Below are positions 20,493-30,812 of a stretch of 64,000 nucleotides of DNA, piece after piece. Both the position numbers and the translations under genes were made by a program. The DNA is from Microstegium vimineum (Eukaryota > Streptophyta > Magnoliopsida > Poales > Poaceae). The stretch covers positions 14,665,263 to 14,729,262 of the forward strand of contig CM039126.1 in the NCBI GenBank assembly GCA_022036555.1, given 5' to 3'. The notes beneath the pieces are model-generated. The model saw nothing but the letters and a program-made list of their open reading frames with translations, ran no database searches and was not told where the DNA came from. How positions within the stretch are numbered: position 1 is the stretch's first letter; each line of letters begins with the position of its first letter.

Positions 20493-22500
20493 AGATCCCC
20501 CAAGCTTAAGTCTTCGCTCGTCCTCAAGTAAAGGTTAAAGTAAACATGAGCATAACACCTTAAGATATATAGAAAGCATAAAATTCATTCCAAAACATTA
20601 CTTAAACAAGTGGGATATGTGGCATTAGCTATCATATATCCTTGAGAAGTTGAAAAGTGGAACAATTCTTGAAGCAAAGTCATCTTCCCAATCCATTTCT
20701 TAGTAACTTGGAGTTTTTCAAAGTTTTCACAAGAAAAGCATAGTTCACTTATACTCCTCAAATGGTACTCTCAGATCGCTCAATGGTGTATGATTCCTTA
20801 CCAAGGTGTTTTTCCTTCTTTTGTTTGATCCTACTTCTAAAAGGTTTATGTGGAGCTTAGGTAGAGATAAACATGAAAGCATACTTGCATTGCATATATT
20901 GTAAAGTCAAAACAAGGATCCAAGGAAGAAAATGTCATAATCCTAGATCAAGATGTGCATGTGTGTGGAACATGACAATTGATCAATACTCCTCTATTTG
21001 ATATGATCTCTCTTTCTAACTTATTATTTTGAGACATAGCTATCTTTATTTTTTTTCTTTTTCTATGAGCTTTGATATGCTCATCATTTTTTTTTCTAAA
21101 ACTTGGGACCTTCATGTACCCCTATATTTTTTTTCTTTTTCATATTTTCATAATTTTGCATAGTCAATGTCTCATTTACTAGCGTCATACTAGAGAGAGA
21201 TAACTATTTTAGAACATGGAGCATGAACTTTGGAGAAAAAGAAATGCATGTTTCTGTGTACTTCCAGTGTAGAAGCAGCATATATATGTAGTGTGTACGT
21301 GATCTTGACCTTGGGAGTATGACAAAATTCTCAACAAGGGGCAACAAGGTTTGACCAAACTCAACACAAGTACAAGTAGCAAATGTAGAAGGTTTTAAAC
21401 ATGCAAGAACATCATATGGCTTTGGTAGGAATTTCTCACCATTGAGGAGTATGTGATGCTATGGTTTTATGACATTTTATCAAAAGCAAGATCTCCAAGA
21501 ACTTTGAATAGAAAAAGGTAGGATTTCTAAGCTAGAACTATATCACACATCACAACAACTTAGTCAATATGAGTTTCCTATTAAGATATTTTCCCACAAG
21601 CATAAGAACATGTATATGGAATAAAATTTATGCAAGCTTCTATCTCAAGAATGTCATAAGCATGTCACTTTTCAAATTTTCAATCCAGGTTTGGCTTTAG
21701 TTCATTTTGAGTTGCATGAGATGATGTCAAAATATCACACATGTACCAAGAAGAGAGGATGATGTGTCAAACCAGCGTTTTGAAGTGAAGTGTCAGTAGT
21801 GGAGGATGACAGGTGGGCCCATAGCTCCATGATGGGGTCAGCCGACCCCATCAGGATGCATCTGGCCCTCGAAGGTGTGTCTCCTCATTGTCCTCTATGC
21901 ATACACCAAACTTTAGCTCAATTGGCTACTCTTGGGCCGTCGGTCGACGCCCATATGGTGGCCAAATTGGCTCAAGTTGTGTGTGACAGCATCTTGTCAA
22001 GTGTGCATCATTACTGCATTTTCAGATTCTTCGCGTGTGGACAAAAAGACAAGACAGAGATTAAGTGCACGGGTCCTGTTGGTGGAAAAACACTAGCGGA
22101 ACCAAAACTTCACTCATCATTTTTTTAGCCTCAAGCACATTGAATATTATTAAGTTTATGTTATATGCTTTGTTCATTCTCATGACATTGTTGATAAAAT
22201 GAGAAGGAAGAGATGAACATTCATGTGAGATTTGAAAACATTTGACAAAAGGGGGTTTAGTTGTTCAACCTATTGAGGCGCTACCCAACTTACAACTCAT
22301 GCATCAATGACCAGGAGGTCTTTGTATTTTTTTCAATATAGAAAGAATAAGATATTTATGAAGCATATGAGCAAGAGGTCTTTGTATTCTTTTATTCAAT
22401 GTTTATTATAGATGCAATGAAATAAAAGTGAGGGATAAGAATATATACCTTAGTGGGATAATAATACTTACTTTAGTGGGATAATAATACTTACCTTAGC
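20493..22500 (-). other. 3' internal (non-coding) region and PPT of X1
   Basis: On the minus strand, AAGCTTGGGGGATCT directly precedes the LTR (PPT). The remainder is AT-rich with T runs near 21050-21130 and no supported ORF. 20553-22100 parallels 39743-41088 of X2, which confirms that it is part of the element. At 22450-22499 it ends in a 23-bp repeat. Confidence 0.75.
22450..22499 (-). repeat. 23-bp tandem repeat with splice-donor-like core
   Basis: Two full units (22450-22472, 22473-22495) of TTAGTGGGATAATAATACTTA plus 2 bases, and the start of a third. On the element strand each gives AAG/GTAAGTATT or a close variant, a perfect plant 5' splice-site consensus. Confidence 0.75.
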
Positions 22501-22923
22501 GGTGCATGTCTTGAGACTCCATCCCTAAGGACGGGCGGTACTGTGGACCTTTTGACGATAGGCTTGGGCTCCACGGGTCGGCCGTGGCGGTGATGTCTTC
22601 GGGAGGGGACGATATCGTCGGACGACATCACATCAGCGTGGATGAGGCGGAAGAGCTTCCGAGGGTAGACGAATGGCGTCACGGATGACGTCTACCTAGC
22701 TCGGACGAGGCGAAAGAGCCTCCGAGGGTAGACAGAGCCACGGATGACGTCTGCCTAGATCGGACGAGGCGGAAGATACTCCGAGGGGCATGTTGTCTCC
22801 TTGGTTGGTTGGAGCGGTGCGCTCCCGGGAGTGATGATGTCACCCTGGGGCGGAAAGCTTCTGAGGGTGATTTTGTTTTTGTGAAGCGCGGTGTTAGGGT
22901 AACCTATTCTCAGGTATCTGATA
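22501..22923 (-). mobile_element. 3' LTR of element Z, truncated
   Basis: Matches 34849-35271 almost base for base and has the same 423-bp length. Its start on the element strand is TATCAGATACCTG where the 5' LTR has TGTCAAATACCTG, so the terminal TG has mutated. Includes the 60-bp tandem repeats. At 22500 it joins X1 without the U5 part. Confidence 0.85.
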
Positions 22924-22942
22924 GTAGCCACCGAGCCTGCGG
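22924..22942 (-). promoter_or_regulatory. Polypurine tract of element Z (mutated)
   Basis: Minus strand GCAGGCTCGGTGGCTAC next to the LTR start; compare GGCTCGGGGGCTAC in element A. One G-to-T change breaks the purine run. Confidence 0.6.
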
Positions 22943-25444
22943 TGTAGTGTTTGGGACTACATCGGAGGCTTTCGAGAGAGCTTATGGTGGTTGGCTGAGT
23001 TTCTTGGATTCCGGTGGGTGCGCGTGAGCGCAGTCGCCGGGTGTAGCCTCCGAGGCCTTAGGAGGATGATTTTTTCTTCTAAGGGCTTATCCGATTGATT
23101 TGTACAGTACTTGGCCTTTCGTTCTCCTCGAGGGGTGAGGGAGGCGAGGAGTTTTTGTACGTACGCGCGGAGTCAGAGTCTGACCTGCACGCCAACTCCA
23201 CCATGGGGCGCACTATCGAACTTCAACTGGTGCGCTTCGACGCGACGAGTCGGCTTTACGCTGCACTGCCACTTGACAGCGGAGTCGAGTGGGTGGGTCG
23301 ATATCATGTAGTCGCCCGGAAAGCCTGACAACCCCCCTTGTCGGTCCAATGTGGGTACGCCGCATTTTTCCGTTAGGGTGCAGCGCGGGGCGCCACTCCT
23401 TGTTGGTCAAACTCCGAACGACGAGCCCTGAACCTCGGGACTGTTTGGCCGTTTATAGCCCAACCGCATCCCCTCAGAAATAGGTGATGGCGCGTAGTGC
23501 GGTTTAATTGGGGGAGGCGAGTGTTGTAGCTTCATGGGCTGGCTGCCGCGTGAGTGCCTTGGCGGACTATAAATAGGGGCTGCAGTCTGTGAGATGAGGC
23601 TCACAACCCCGCAGCCTGGCACGCCCCATCTTCTTCCTCCGAGACCTTGTCGGAGATACCCTCGAGCCGCCCTGGCGAGCGGCCTTTTTGAGAGCAAACC
23701 GAGATCAGAGGAAGTTCTGTGTAGGAAGCGCCATCGCCTCATGTCGATGGATGGGAGAAATTGGGGGGCCCTGCGATACGCGCAGTTCTTCCTCACCATC
23801 TCATCCCACGAGGCGGTGGTGCCTCCTCACCATCTCCCTTCGCAGGGGGCCAAGGATGCGTCTAGTGGAAAGACAGTGCGGTCCGCCCGTGCAGTCCTCT
23901 AAGCCAGACGTTCCTTGGCCCTGCTGGTGGCGACGCCACTGCTGGGAGTCAGTGGACCTACGGGTCAGCGTGTCTGGCCATGTCGGCGTGAGGAAGGGCC
24001 GGCGCCGCCCTCCGAGGCCCTGGAAATCAGGCAAGCTTCACCCGTGCGCGAGTGCGGGGTTGCCTTACTCATGCGGCATTTGTGGAGGCACAAATGTTGC
24101 ATGCCTGGTTGAGCTTCGTGGTGGCAGTCCTAAAGGCCCACTGGTGCTGGTGAGGGTCCTCCCAGAGCCGGCGGGGCGTCCCCGAATCGGGCCTCGTAGT
24201 CGACCGCGCAGGTCTTGGAGGTGGTGGCGCTGTTTTGTCCCTGGAGACGAAAAAGCGACAGTTGGTCGTTGGGAGTTTGCATGATAGGCAGTCCTTGGAG
24301 CGGCGTCGCCCGTGTGCACAGGGCATTAGATGCCTGACATGTTTTTCTTTCCTTTGGCCCTCTGCTGGGATCTCCCTTCAGTCCACCTTGTAAATGCCTT
24401 TGTGGTTTTGGCGTCTGACGATTGGGCTTAGCCCCCCGTGGCTCTTGAAGACCATGTAACCCCTGCAAGGATTAGCGTGTAAAAAATGAAATGTGTGTTC
24501 AGCATTTACCTGTGCGGACCTCTGACGCGTGAGGCTTATGCATCTACCTTTTTCTCACCTGGTTGCGAGAACCAAGGCGAAGTGCGATGTCAGCCCCCGA
24601 GTCTTTACCGGAGTAAAGAAATCGTCTCGGGGCCGTATCGTCTTTTGTACATTCCCCGCGCATCTCTTCGCGAGAAGGGGGAATGTGAGCCGAACCATGC
24701 TATCCTCGAGGCGGATGAACCATGGATGCTCATCGAGCTGACATCGGGCAAATTTGAGTGGGGTGCTAGTTCCCATTCGATAGGGTTCCGACTAGTGGCC
24801 CATGTCATGGCTCACCCCAAATCGGTTTCATCTAGTACCCGGGTCCGTTTGACGGGTCCCAGGGGCTCGGTGCCTTCCTCCGGGGGAATACCATGAACCA
24901 ATCATCCATAAAGAATGAACTCAAATACGAAATCTGGGAATGACCTTAGCATCTGATTGCCAGGCTGATGACCGCTAGTGTGTCCGCCCCCTATTCGCCC
25001 CTCGCTCTGTTGTCCTGAGTCGGCCATTTCAAACCCCGCTGGGTCGGCCTCCGTACCTCTGGAGGTGGTGCGTGGGCGTCCGTCCAATATCCATGTATAC
25101 CAACTGAGCTGGGTTGGAGGTCTGTCTGAGCCACGCCTGCGCTCGAGGGTGAGCACCCTAGCCCTGGATGATTTCCGTCGACTGCATGACCTCTGACGTC
25201 CTTGTGAAATAACAGAAATCTTTTCGCGAATGGGGGGAGAAAGCCCGAGAGGCATGAACGAGGTAAGATTTTTCGAAAAAACCGGAGGGTATAGCCCCAT
25301 TTCCCAACCCCCGAGCGAGACATGGACCCATGAGTCGGGAACATGTCTTGCTCAGTGTCCGGGTTGCGCGCTGCTCGTGTCGCACAAATTGAATCTTTTA
25401 ATCGGAGAGATATATGCGTATTCATAGAATTCGAGGATAAGTAC
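22943..25444. other. Long 3' region of element Z, no supported gene
   Basis: About 2.5 kb between integrase and 3' LTR, the place where Tat elements carry an antisense gene. It contains an antisense TATA box (23568-23575) followed by plus-strand ORFs of 60-200 codons (23594-23902, 23688-24284, 24486-24896), none of which I recognise. Codon patterns look random. A decayed antisense gene is possible, not shown. Confidence 0.45.
23568..23575 (+). promoter_or_regulatory. TATA box on the strand opposite to element Z
   Basis: GGACTATAAATAGGGGC, a strong plant TATA context on the plus strand, 26 bases before an ATG at 23594. It is antisense to pol, in the same relative place as the antisense promoter of element A. 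Confidence 0.5.
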
Positions 25445-26720
25445 TTAAGGGTAAAAGCGACGTAGCTTTTCGATGTTCCAGGCGTTGGAGAAGATCTGGC
25501 TGTCTGGTCCCATTGTGGCGATCTTGTAGCTCCCGGGGCGAAGGACTTCCGCCACGACGTACGGCCCTTCCCATGGCGGCGTGAGCTTGTGCTTGTCCTT
25601 GTTGCTTTGGTTGAGCCGAAGCACCAAGTCGCCAACGTTGAATTCGCGCTTCTGGACATGGCGGTCATCATACCTCCTTAGGGCCTGCTGGTACTTTGCC
25701 AAGTGTAATATGGCGATATCCCTTGCCTCGCCTAGCTGATCCACAACGTCCTCCATCTTTGCTTGGTTGCCTTCTTCGTCGTAGGCCTTTACCCGTGGCA
25801 AGCCGTATTCCACATCGGTCGGGAGCACGGCCTCCGCCCAGTACAACATGAAGAAGGGGGAACAGCCGATGGCTCTGCTTTGAGCCGTCCTGAGGCTCCA
25901 GAGAACGGCTGGGAGCTCCACGACCCAACGGCCTCCGAACTTTTTGAGCCGTTTGAAAATCCTCGGCTTTAGCCCATGCAAGATCATCCCGTTAGCACGC
26001 TCGACATTCCCGTTCGTTTGGGGGTGCGCGACAGCCGCCCAGTCTACACGGATTTGATTCATGTCGCAGAAATCCAGGAACCTTGTCCCGGTGAACTGGG
26101 TGCCGTTGTCGGTGATGATCGTGTTGGGCACCCCGAACCGATGTATTATGTCCATGAAGAATAGGACTGCCTGTTCCAACTTGATCTGGGCAAGGGGGCG
26201 CACCTCAATCCATTTTGAGAACTTGTCGATGGCGATGAGCAAGTGGTCGAAGCCCCGGGCGCCCTGTGTAGGGGCCCTACTAAATCCAAACCCCAGACCA
26301 CGAATGGCCACGTGAGGGGATGGTCTATAGTTCTTGTGCGGGCAGGTGGGTCTTCTTGGCATAGAACTGGCACCCTTCGCAGGCGCACACTATCTCCGTG
26401 GCGTTTGCTACGGCCGTTGGCCAGTAGAAACCTTGGCGGAAAGCCTTTCCGATGATCGTGCGGGGGGCCGCGTGGTGACCGCAGTCCCCCGCGTGTATAT
26501 CCTTCAGCAGACTCAGTCCCTATTCGATGGGGATGCAACGTTGCAGGATCCCTGTAGGGCTGCGCCTGTAGAGTTCTTGGTCGATAATGACGAAGGACTT
26601 GTTACCTCGCGCGACACTGCGTGCCTTGTTTCTGTTAGTTGGGAGGTGCTCCCGAACTAACCAGTCCAGGATGGGAATCCTCTAGTCGGGAAAGGGATCG
26701 TCGTTGCCGGTCGGCGCGTC
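25445..26720 (-). pseudogene. Integrase of element Z
   Basis: Minus strand. The zinc-binding part reads HAGDCGHHAAPRTI and CACEGCQFYAK (about 26360-26500). Core acids: D in AIDKFSKW, D in IITDNGTQF, E in NGNVERANG. Ends NIEKLRRFYP before TAA, with WEGPYVVAEVL as the GPY motif. About 75 percent like element A by eye. Frameshift near 26290-26300 separates the zinc-binding and catalytic frames; the 305-codon catalytic and C-terminal frame (26362-25445) is intact and is the best preserved gypsy domain in the window. Confidence 0.92.
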
Positions 26721-27021
26721 GTCCGCGCCGCTTCATGCTTCTTCGACATCCATGACCTCTGCCGCGGGTGCCTCTGTGGCCTCAGTCTCGGACTCCACGC
26801 GCCAGGTGTTGGAGGGTTTGTGCAGGTCACTGGCGAAGACTCAGGTTGGAACCGCCTCCCTGCCGGAAGCCAGCTTCGCGAGCTCGTCCACAGCCTCATT
26901 GTCCTTCCTGGTGACGTGGTTGAGTTCCAGACCGTTGAACTTCTCTTCTAAGTGACGGACCGCCTGGCAATTCGCCGTCATCTTGGGGTTGTGGAAGCTC
27001 GACTCCTTCATGACCTGTTTT
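26721..27021 (-). pseudogene. C-terminal part of the second RNase H of element Z
   Basis: Minus strand KQVMKESSFHNPKM, HLEEKFNGLELNHVTRKDNE and AVDELAKLASGREAVPT match the element A domain, including the last acidic residue (VDEL). It begins abruptly at 27021, where element W starts. After VPT a linker leads to integrase with stops near 26700. Confidence 0.88.
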
Positions 27022-27023
27022 AC

Positions 27024-27437
27024 TGTTGACACAAAAAGCGTCAGGATCTGCGAACACCTCGGGCTTATACATGAAATTCGATATCCGGAGGCGTGCCAGT
27101 CGATTTGACCAGTTAATCGACAAGGACGATAACTAGAACAAGATCCAATCCAGACAACGGCGATGCGCTCGGTTGCTGGGATTGAGGCTTGATCAGGATA
27201 ACTAGAGCAGAGCTAAACGAGGCAACAGCGATGCGCCCGGATGACAAAGCTCAGAGGTACTCCCATGCGGAACTTGCAAGGATTTGACTCCAATCTGCTT
27301 TTTACCCTGAGTCCATTCTCACTTTCACATCCTCTGCCTTCGTCTTCAACCTCCGACGGCGCCTCCGAAGAACACGAGCTCAAGCAACAGTTCTTTCCCC
27401 AATCCAAGGACGAACCGCAAGCACTCCTTCTGCTCCA
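27024..27437. other. 3' terminal region of W / leader of the antisense gene
   Basis: Two imperfect copies of a motif (GATAACTAGAACAAGATCC...GGCGATGCGCTCGG at about 27129 and GATAACTAGAGCAGAGC...AGCGATGCGCCCGG at about 27198), some 69 bases apart. It may include a short or truncated LTR (27024 to about 27245). No clear TATA box for the antisense gene was found. Confidence 0.4.
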
Positions 27438-27464
27438 ATGGCGATCCAAGTCGACATCCCTAAG

Positions 27465-27572
27465 GTAAGTCCACCTTCCTTCTCATCCAATCCTCTACTG
27501 GTTTTTTTCCCATACAAATCTATAATGTTTCCTTTTCCTCCTTTGATTTCTTCTTTTCTTTTCGAACCCTAG
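27465..27572 (+). other. Intron 1 of the PMD gene
   Basis: Donor CCTAAG/GTAAGT and acceptor CGAACCCTAG/GAACTG, with a T-rich tract before the acceptor. Phase 0. Confidence 0.75.
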
Positions 27573-29032
27573 GAACTGTACAACAAGGTAGTAATCCCCT
27601 TGCTCAGTCCAACTTCAGCTGCCTAGGCCCCATGGGCAATCCTGATCCCAGTTTCATAATCAACGCGGAAACCAACCGCATACCCTTCAGATTTGAATGT
27701 TTTGGTTTACGGCTATGCAAAGATGCGTTCCGTTCATGGCCCAAACCCACCAAAGGGTGGAAGAACTGGTACCTTAGGGTTGCCAGGACGCAGCAAGTCT
27801 ATTGGCAAGAGCACAACTTGGACCAGTGCATCAGGCTCTCCATTGTCGATATGGAGAAAAATGAGAACATGGTGATAGCTGCCTCCTATTTCTGGTCGGA
27901 CACCATGAATGCTTTCCTTTTCCGACATGGACCAGCCACCCCTACCCTTGCTGATATCCATATGTTGACTGGCTTGGACGTCTTCTCTGCCGATACCTTC
28001 ACCTTGTTCAACAGAAAAGCTGAGTACAAGGTGAACACCCGGAACATCGACGGCTGGACAGGCTATATCCATGAGTACCAGAAGACAGGATCGGTAAACC
28101 AGCGGGAGCACGCCACGTTTATGAACATGTGGCTGGAGAAATTTATCTTCTGCGGCAGAGCAGTCGGACCCACCATTATGCACCTTCCGGCTGTTGAACT
28201 CCTTGATGATGGAACAAGGCTTCCCCTAGGTAGGTACCTTCTCGGATCGGTATACCGTCTTTTACATCAAGTATCCCAGAAGTTACTGCTAGGTGAACCC
28301 ATCGGCAATCTTGGGGGTCCCTGGTGGTTTGTCAACATGTGGCTGAATGCACAGATGTATAAAACCCTTCAGTTTGACCTGTTCACCCAACAATTCCCGA
28401 GAGACATATTGGAAGATTACAAATGTAGGGATGATGAATTGGCAACTCGCCCTCCACTCAACTTTGGAGAGGCCATCATAGTGTTGCCAGGGACCGATGC
28501 CGATGCAGAACAGTTCGGCTTATTCTTTCAGAAATTTTATAACGGAATCCCTGCCTCAGAACGCCTCTGGTGGCCATATGTCGACGAAAACAATCAGTTT
28601 CTGCTGCTGTTTAATCTTACCGATGGGAATGTGCCTCAAAATCAAGTAATCATGAAGGCCAGTATTGTTCCCCGTGCTATTCCAGTGAACATCTTCGGAT
28701 CCGGGAAGAATACCCCTCCATTGTTCGAATTCTACTACCCATCGGCAGCGGCAAGACAACTGGCATTTGGCCAATTGCCGATCAAGCTTTGCTACTCCAA
28801 GGTAGTGAAGCCTAGGCAGACAATCTCCAGTGCTCTAGACTGGAACAAGGTTGTCAATCTTCCTCCTAGTGCCGATGTGTCAGACCTTGATCTCTGTTCC
28901 TGGTCACCAACCTCCTTCATCACAAATGAGTACAAGTCTTGGTGGCAAGAATGGAGGTGTCAATTGTTTGCCAAGTCATCGTACTACTATCGGAATATAA
29001 TTGACGCCGATCACATCATTCCCGACGATGCG

Positions 29033-29105
29033 GTAAGTTTTATTCCGATGCATTCCTCATTACTTTATTCTTATCATCGGCATCTGACCCCTTTATACTC
29101 GACAG
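29033..29105 (+). other. Intron 2 of the PMD gene
   Basis: Donor GCG/GTAAGT and acceptor CTCGACAG/GTTGAC. It joins PDDA to VDDLIPPM in phase 0. 73 nt. Confidence 0.75.
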
Positions 29106-29870
29106 GTTGACGATCTGATTCCTCCGATGAGCAGGAGTGGCAAGACCTTCAACCTTCGGATGATGAGTCATGTATCACTCATCGGCAACAAGGCCCCCAT
29201 GCTAGCTGCCTGCAAAAACCAAGGCTACATCGGCCGCTGCTGCTGCCCTGACGCGGGTTTTTGCAGTAAACTCATCTTCACTCATACCGATTACATATTG
29301 TTTTATCGGCAACATTTTATTTTGTATAACTTGCATTAAACATTTTCAGGCTATGAGGTCATTGGCAGCTGCTTCAAGTAGACAAGCACCTCCAAGTCCT
29401 GCTGCCGATGCCCCCCAGTCTTCGTCTAAACGGGCCGGATCTCTTGCTGCCGTGCCAAGGAAGAAAAGGCGTCTGAGGCTGGCTTCCCCATCTTCGCCAT
29501 CGGCTCCAGTTGCACCACCAGCCACCGACGCACCATCGGTAGGACCGTCAACGGCTCCAATCCCGATCACCCACTAGACGATGTCCCCGATCAGGAGACA
29601 ACTCCACCCGCTGTAGCAGTGGAGGCGACATCGGCATCGGCACCACCAGCCGAAATCCCCGATGAAGGAACGGTGTCGCCACCACAGGAGCCGGCCACTA
29701 CATCGGAAGCAACGCCAGCAACAATGCCACCAACACCAACGCCACCAGCACAAACGGCGCCAAGTGCTTCCCCAGCAGAGGCTCAATCATCGACAACTAC
29801 TGCCGATCTCCAGGATGAGGCTAGACCTTCCACCATGCCAAGTTCTAGGCAAGAAATCCGCTTTAAAATG

Positions 29871-29939
29871 GTAAGCTGATCACCAAAACTTTCATAGTAT
29901 AACTTTATGATCGGCACATTTTAACTTCTTTGTTTTCAG
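29871..29939 (+). other. Intron 4 of the PMD gene
   Basis: Donor AAAATG/GTAAGC, acceptor TTTGTTTTCAG/GCCCAAG. It joins EIRFKM to AQDSPDSLFSFGL in phase 0, with both neighbouring exons open in the matching frames. 69 nt. Confidence 0.78.
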
Positions 29940-30812
29940 GCCCAAGACTCCCCAGATAGTCTCTTCTCCTTCGGCCTCAACCCCCAGGATGAAGATGAAC
30001 ACCAAGGCCCCGTTCGAGCAGACAACCTGTTCTCTTTCGCAATTAATATTCCCGATGAGGACGAAGACGAGGAAAGCTCTACTCCAACCTTATCGATAGA
30101 GGTGAAATCCAAGCTTGAAGCACTGCTCTCTCTGCTGCAGCAAGATACATCTCAGCTCGTCCAGGACTCAACCGCGGCAAGGGCAGCCTTCAAAGATATC
30201 CAAGGCCAACTACCTGCTGATGCAGAAGAAATCCTCCTCCAAGCAGCCTTCCTTGAGAGCCGCCGACTGCAATACCAACGGGTTTCAAGCCGTATCGCCA
30301 ATAGGAATGCTCAATCGAAGCTTACGGAGGAAATGCTTAGGTTTAAGCAAATTGCCGATGAGAAGCACAAGAACATCGGCCAAGTGGAAGCTTCCGACAC
30401 TGAGCTTGAACAGGCATTCATCCAACTATCGGCAAGAAAGGAAGAGCTGCAAGCTGAGCTGAGAAAGGTTGAAGAATCCTTGAATGCAGTTAGCCAGAAG
30501 AGAACCCAACTTCCCGACACCATCAAAGCTCTGCGACAAGAGAGGGATAACAATGCCCGACAAGCCATTAGTCTAAAGAAGAAGATCAAGTCGGTTGAAG
30601 GCTCTGCCGATGAGGATGCTAGGGAGATAGCAGAAATAGAACAAATTGGCCTGCGTGCGATATCAGTTATCCAATCCCTGTTGTAACTTGTTAAGTTTCA
30701 TTGCATCGACAAATGTAATCAGTAACATTTGATTTCGGCTTTGTAATATAACGTTAGCACACTTTTACCGATGTTCTACATAGCTTTTCCGTTATCGGCA
30801 TTCAACTGAACA

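Larger units (their letters stand above)
18942..22500 (-). mobile_element. Athila-like element X1, 3' LTR and 3' internal region
   Basis: On the minus strand the 3' internal region runs from 22500 to 20493, ends in a polypurine tract and enters the LTR at 20492, which ends at 18942 in CACTA sequence. Its coding part is missing: at 22500 it meets the truncated LTR of element Z. The LTR matches the one at 57886-58976, so X1 and X2 are the same family. Confidence 0.8.
27438..30686 (+). pseudogene. Antisense multi-exon gene: plant mobile domain plus coiled-coil protein
   Basis: Transcribed opposite to W. Exon 1 27438-27464 (MAIQVDIPK), intron to 27572, exon 2 to 29032, intron 29033-29105, exon 3 from 29106 to about 29260, an intron to about 29349, exon 4 to 29870, intron 29871-29939, exon 5 29940-30686. 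Exon 2 holds an intact plant mobile domain (aminotransferase-like, MAIN-type): FRSWPKPTKGWKNWYLRV, TPTLADIHMLTGLDVF, FINxNEYKSWWQEW-type C-end. Exon 4 is Pro/Ala/Ser/Thr-rich with an RKKRRLRL basic patch (possible NLS). Exon 5 is acidic, then a long coiled coil (KLTEEMLRFKQIADEKHK ... EELQAELRKVEESL). Frame breaks lie at about 27600-27630, at the exon 3/4 boundary and at 29575. The PMD family is known from host genes and from gypsy elements; function in the element is unknown. A captured host gene is the alternative. Confidence 0.8.

Noticed and set aside
24486..25230. Plus-strand ORFs downstream of the Z antisense TATA as a defined gene
   Set aside because: No recognisable motif, no consistent splice pattern, and overlapping ORFs on the other strand of similar length.
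27632..29110. Independent host gene of the PMD family
   Set aside because: It lies between an integrase and the element end, antisense, within one compositionally uniform fragment (same hexamer bias). Not excluded completely; see findings.
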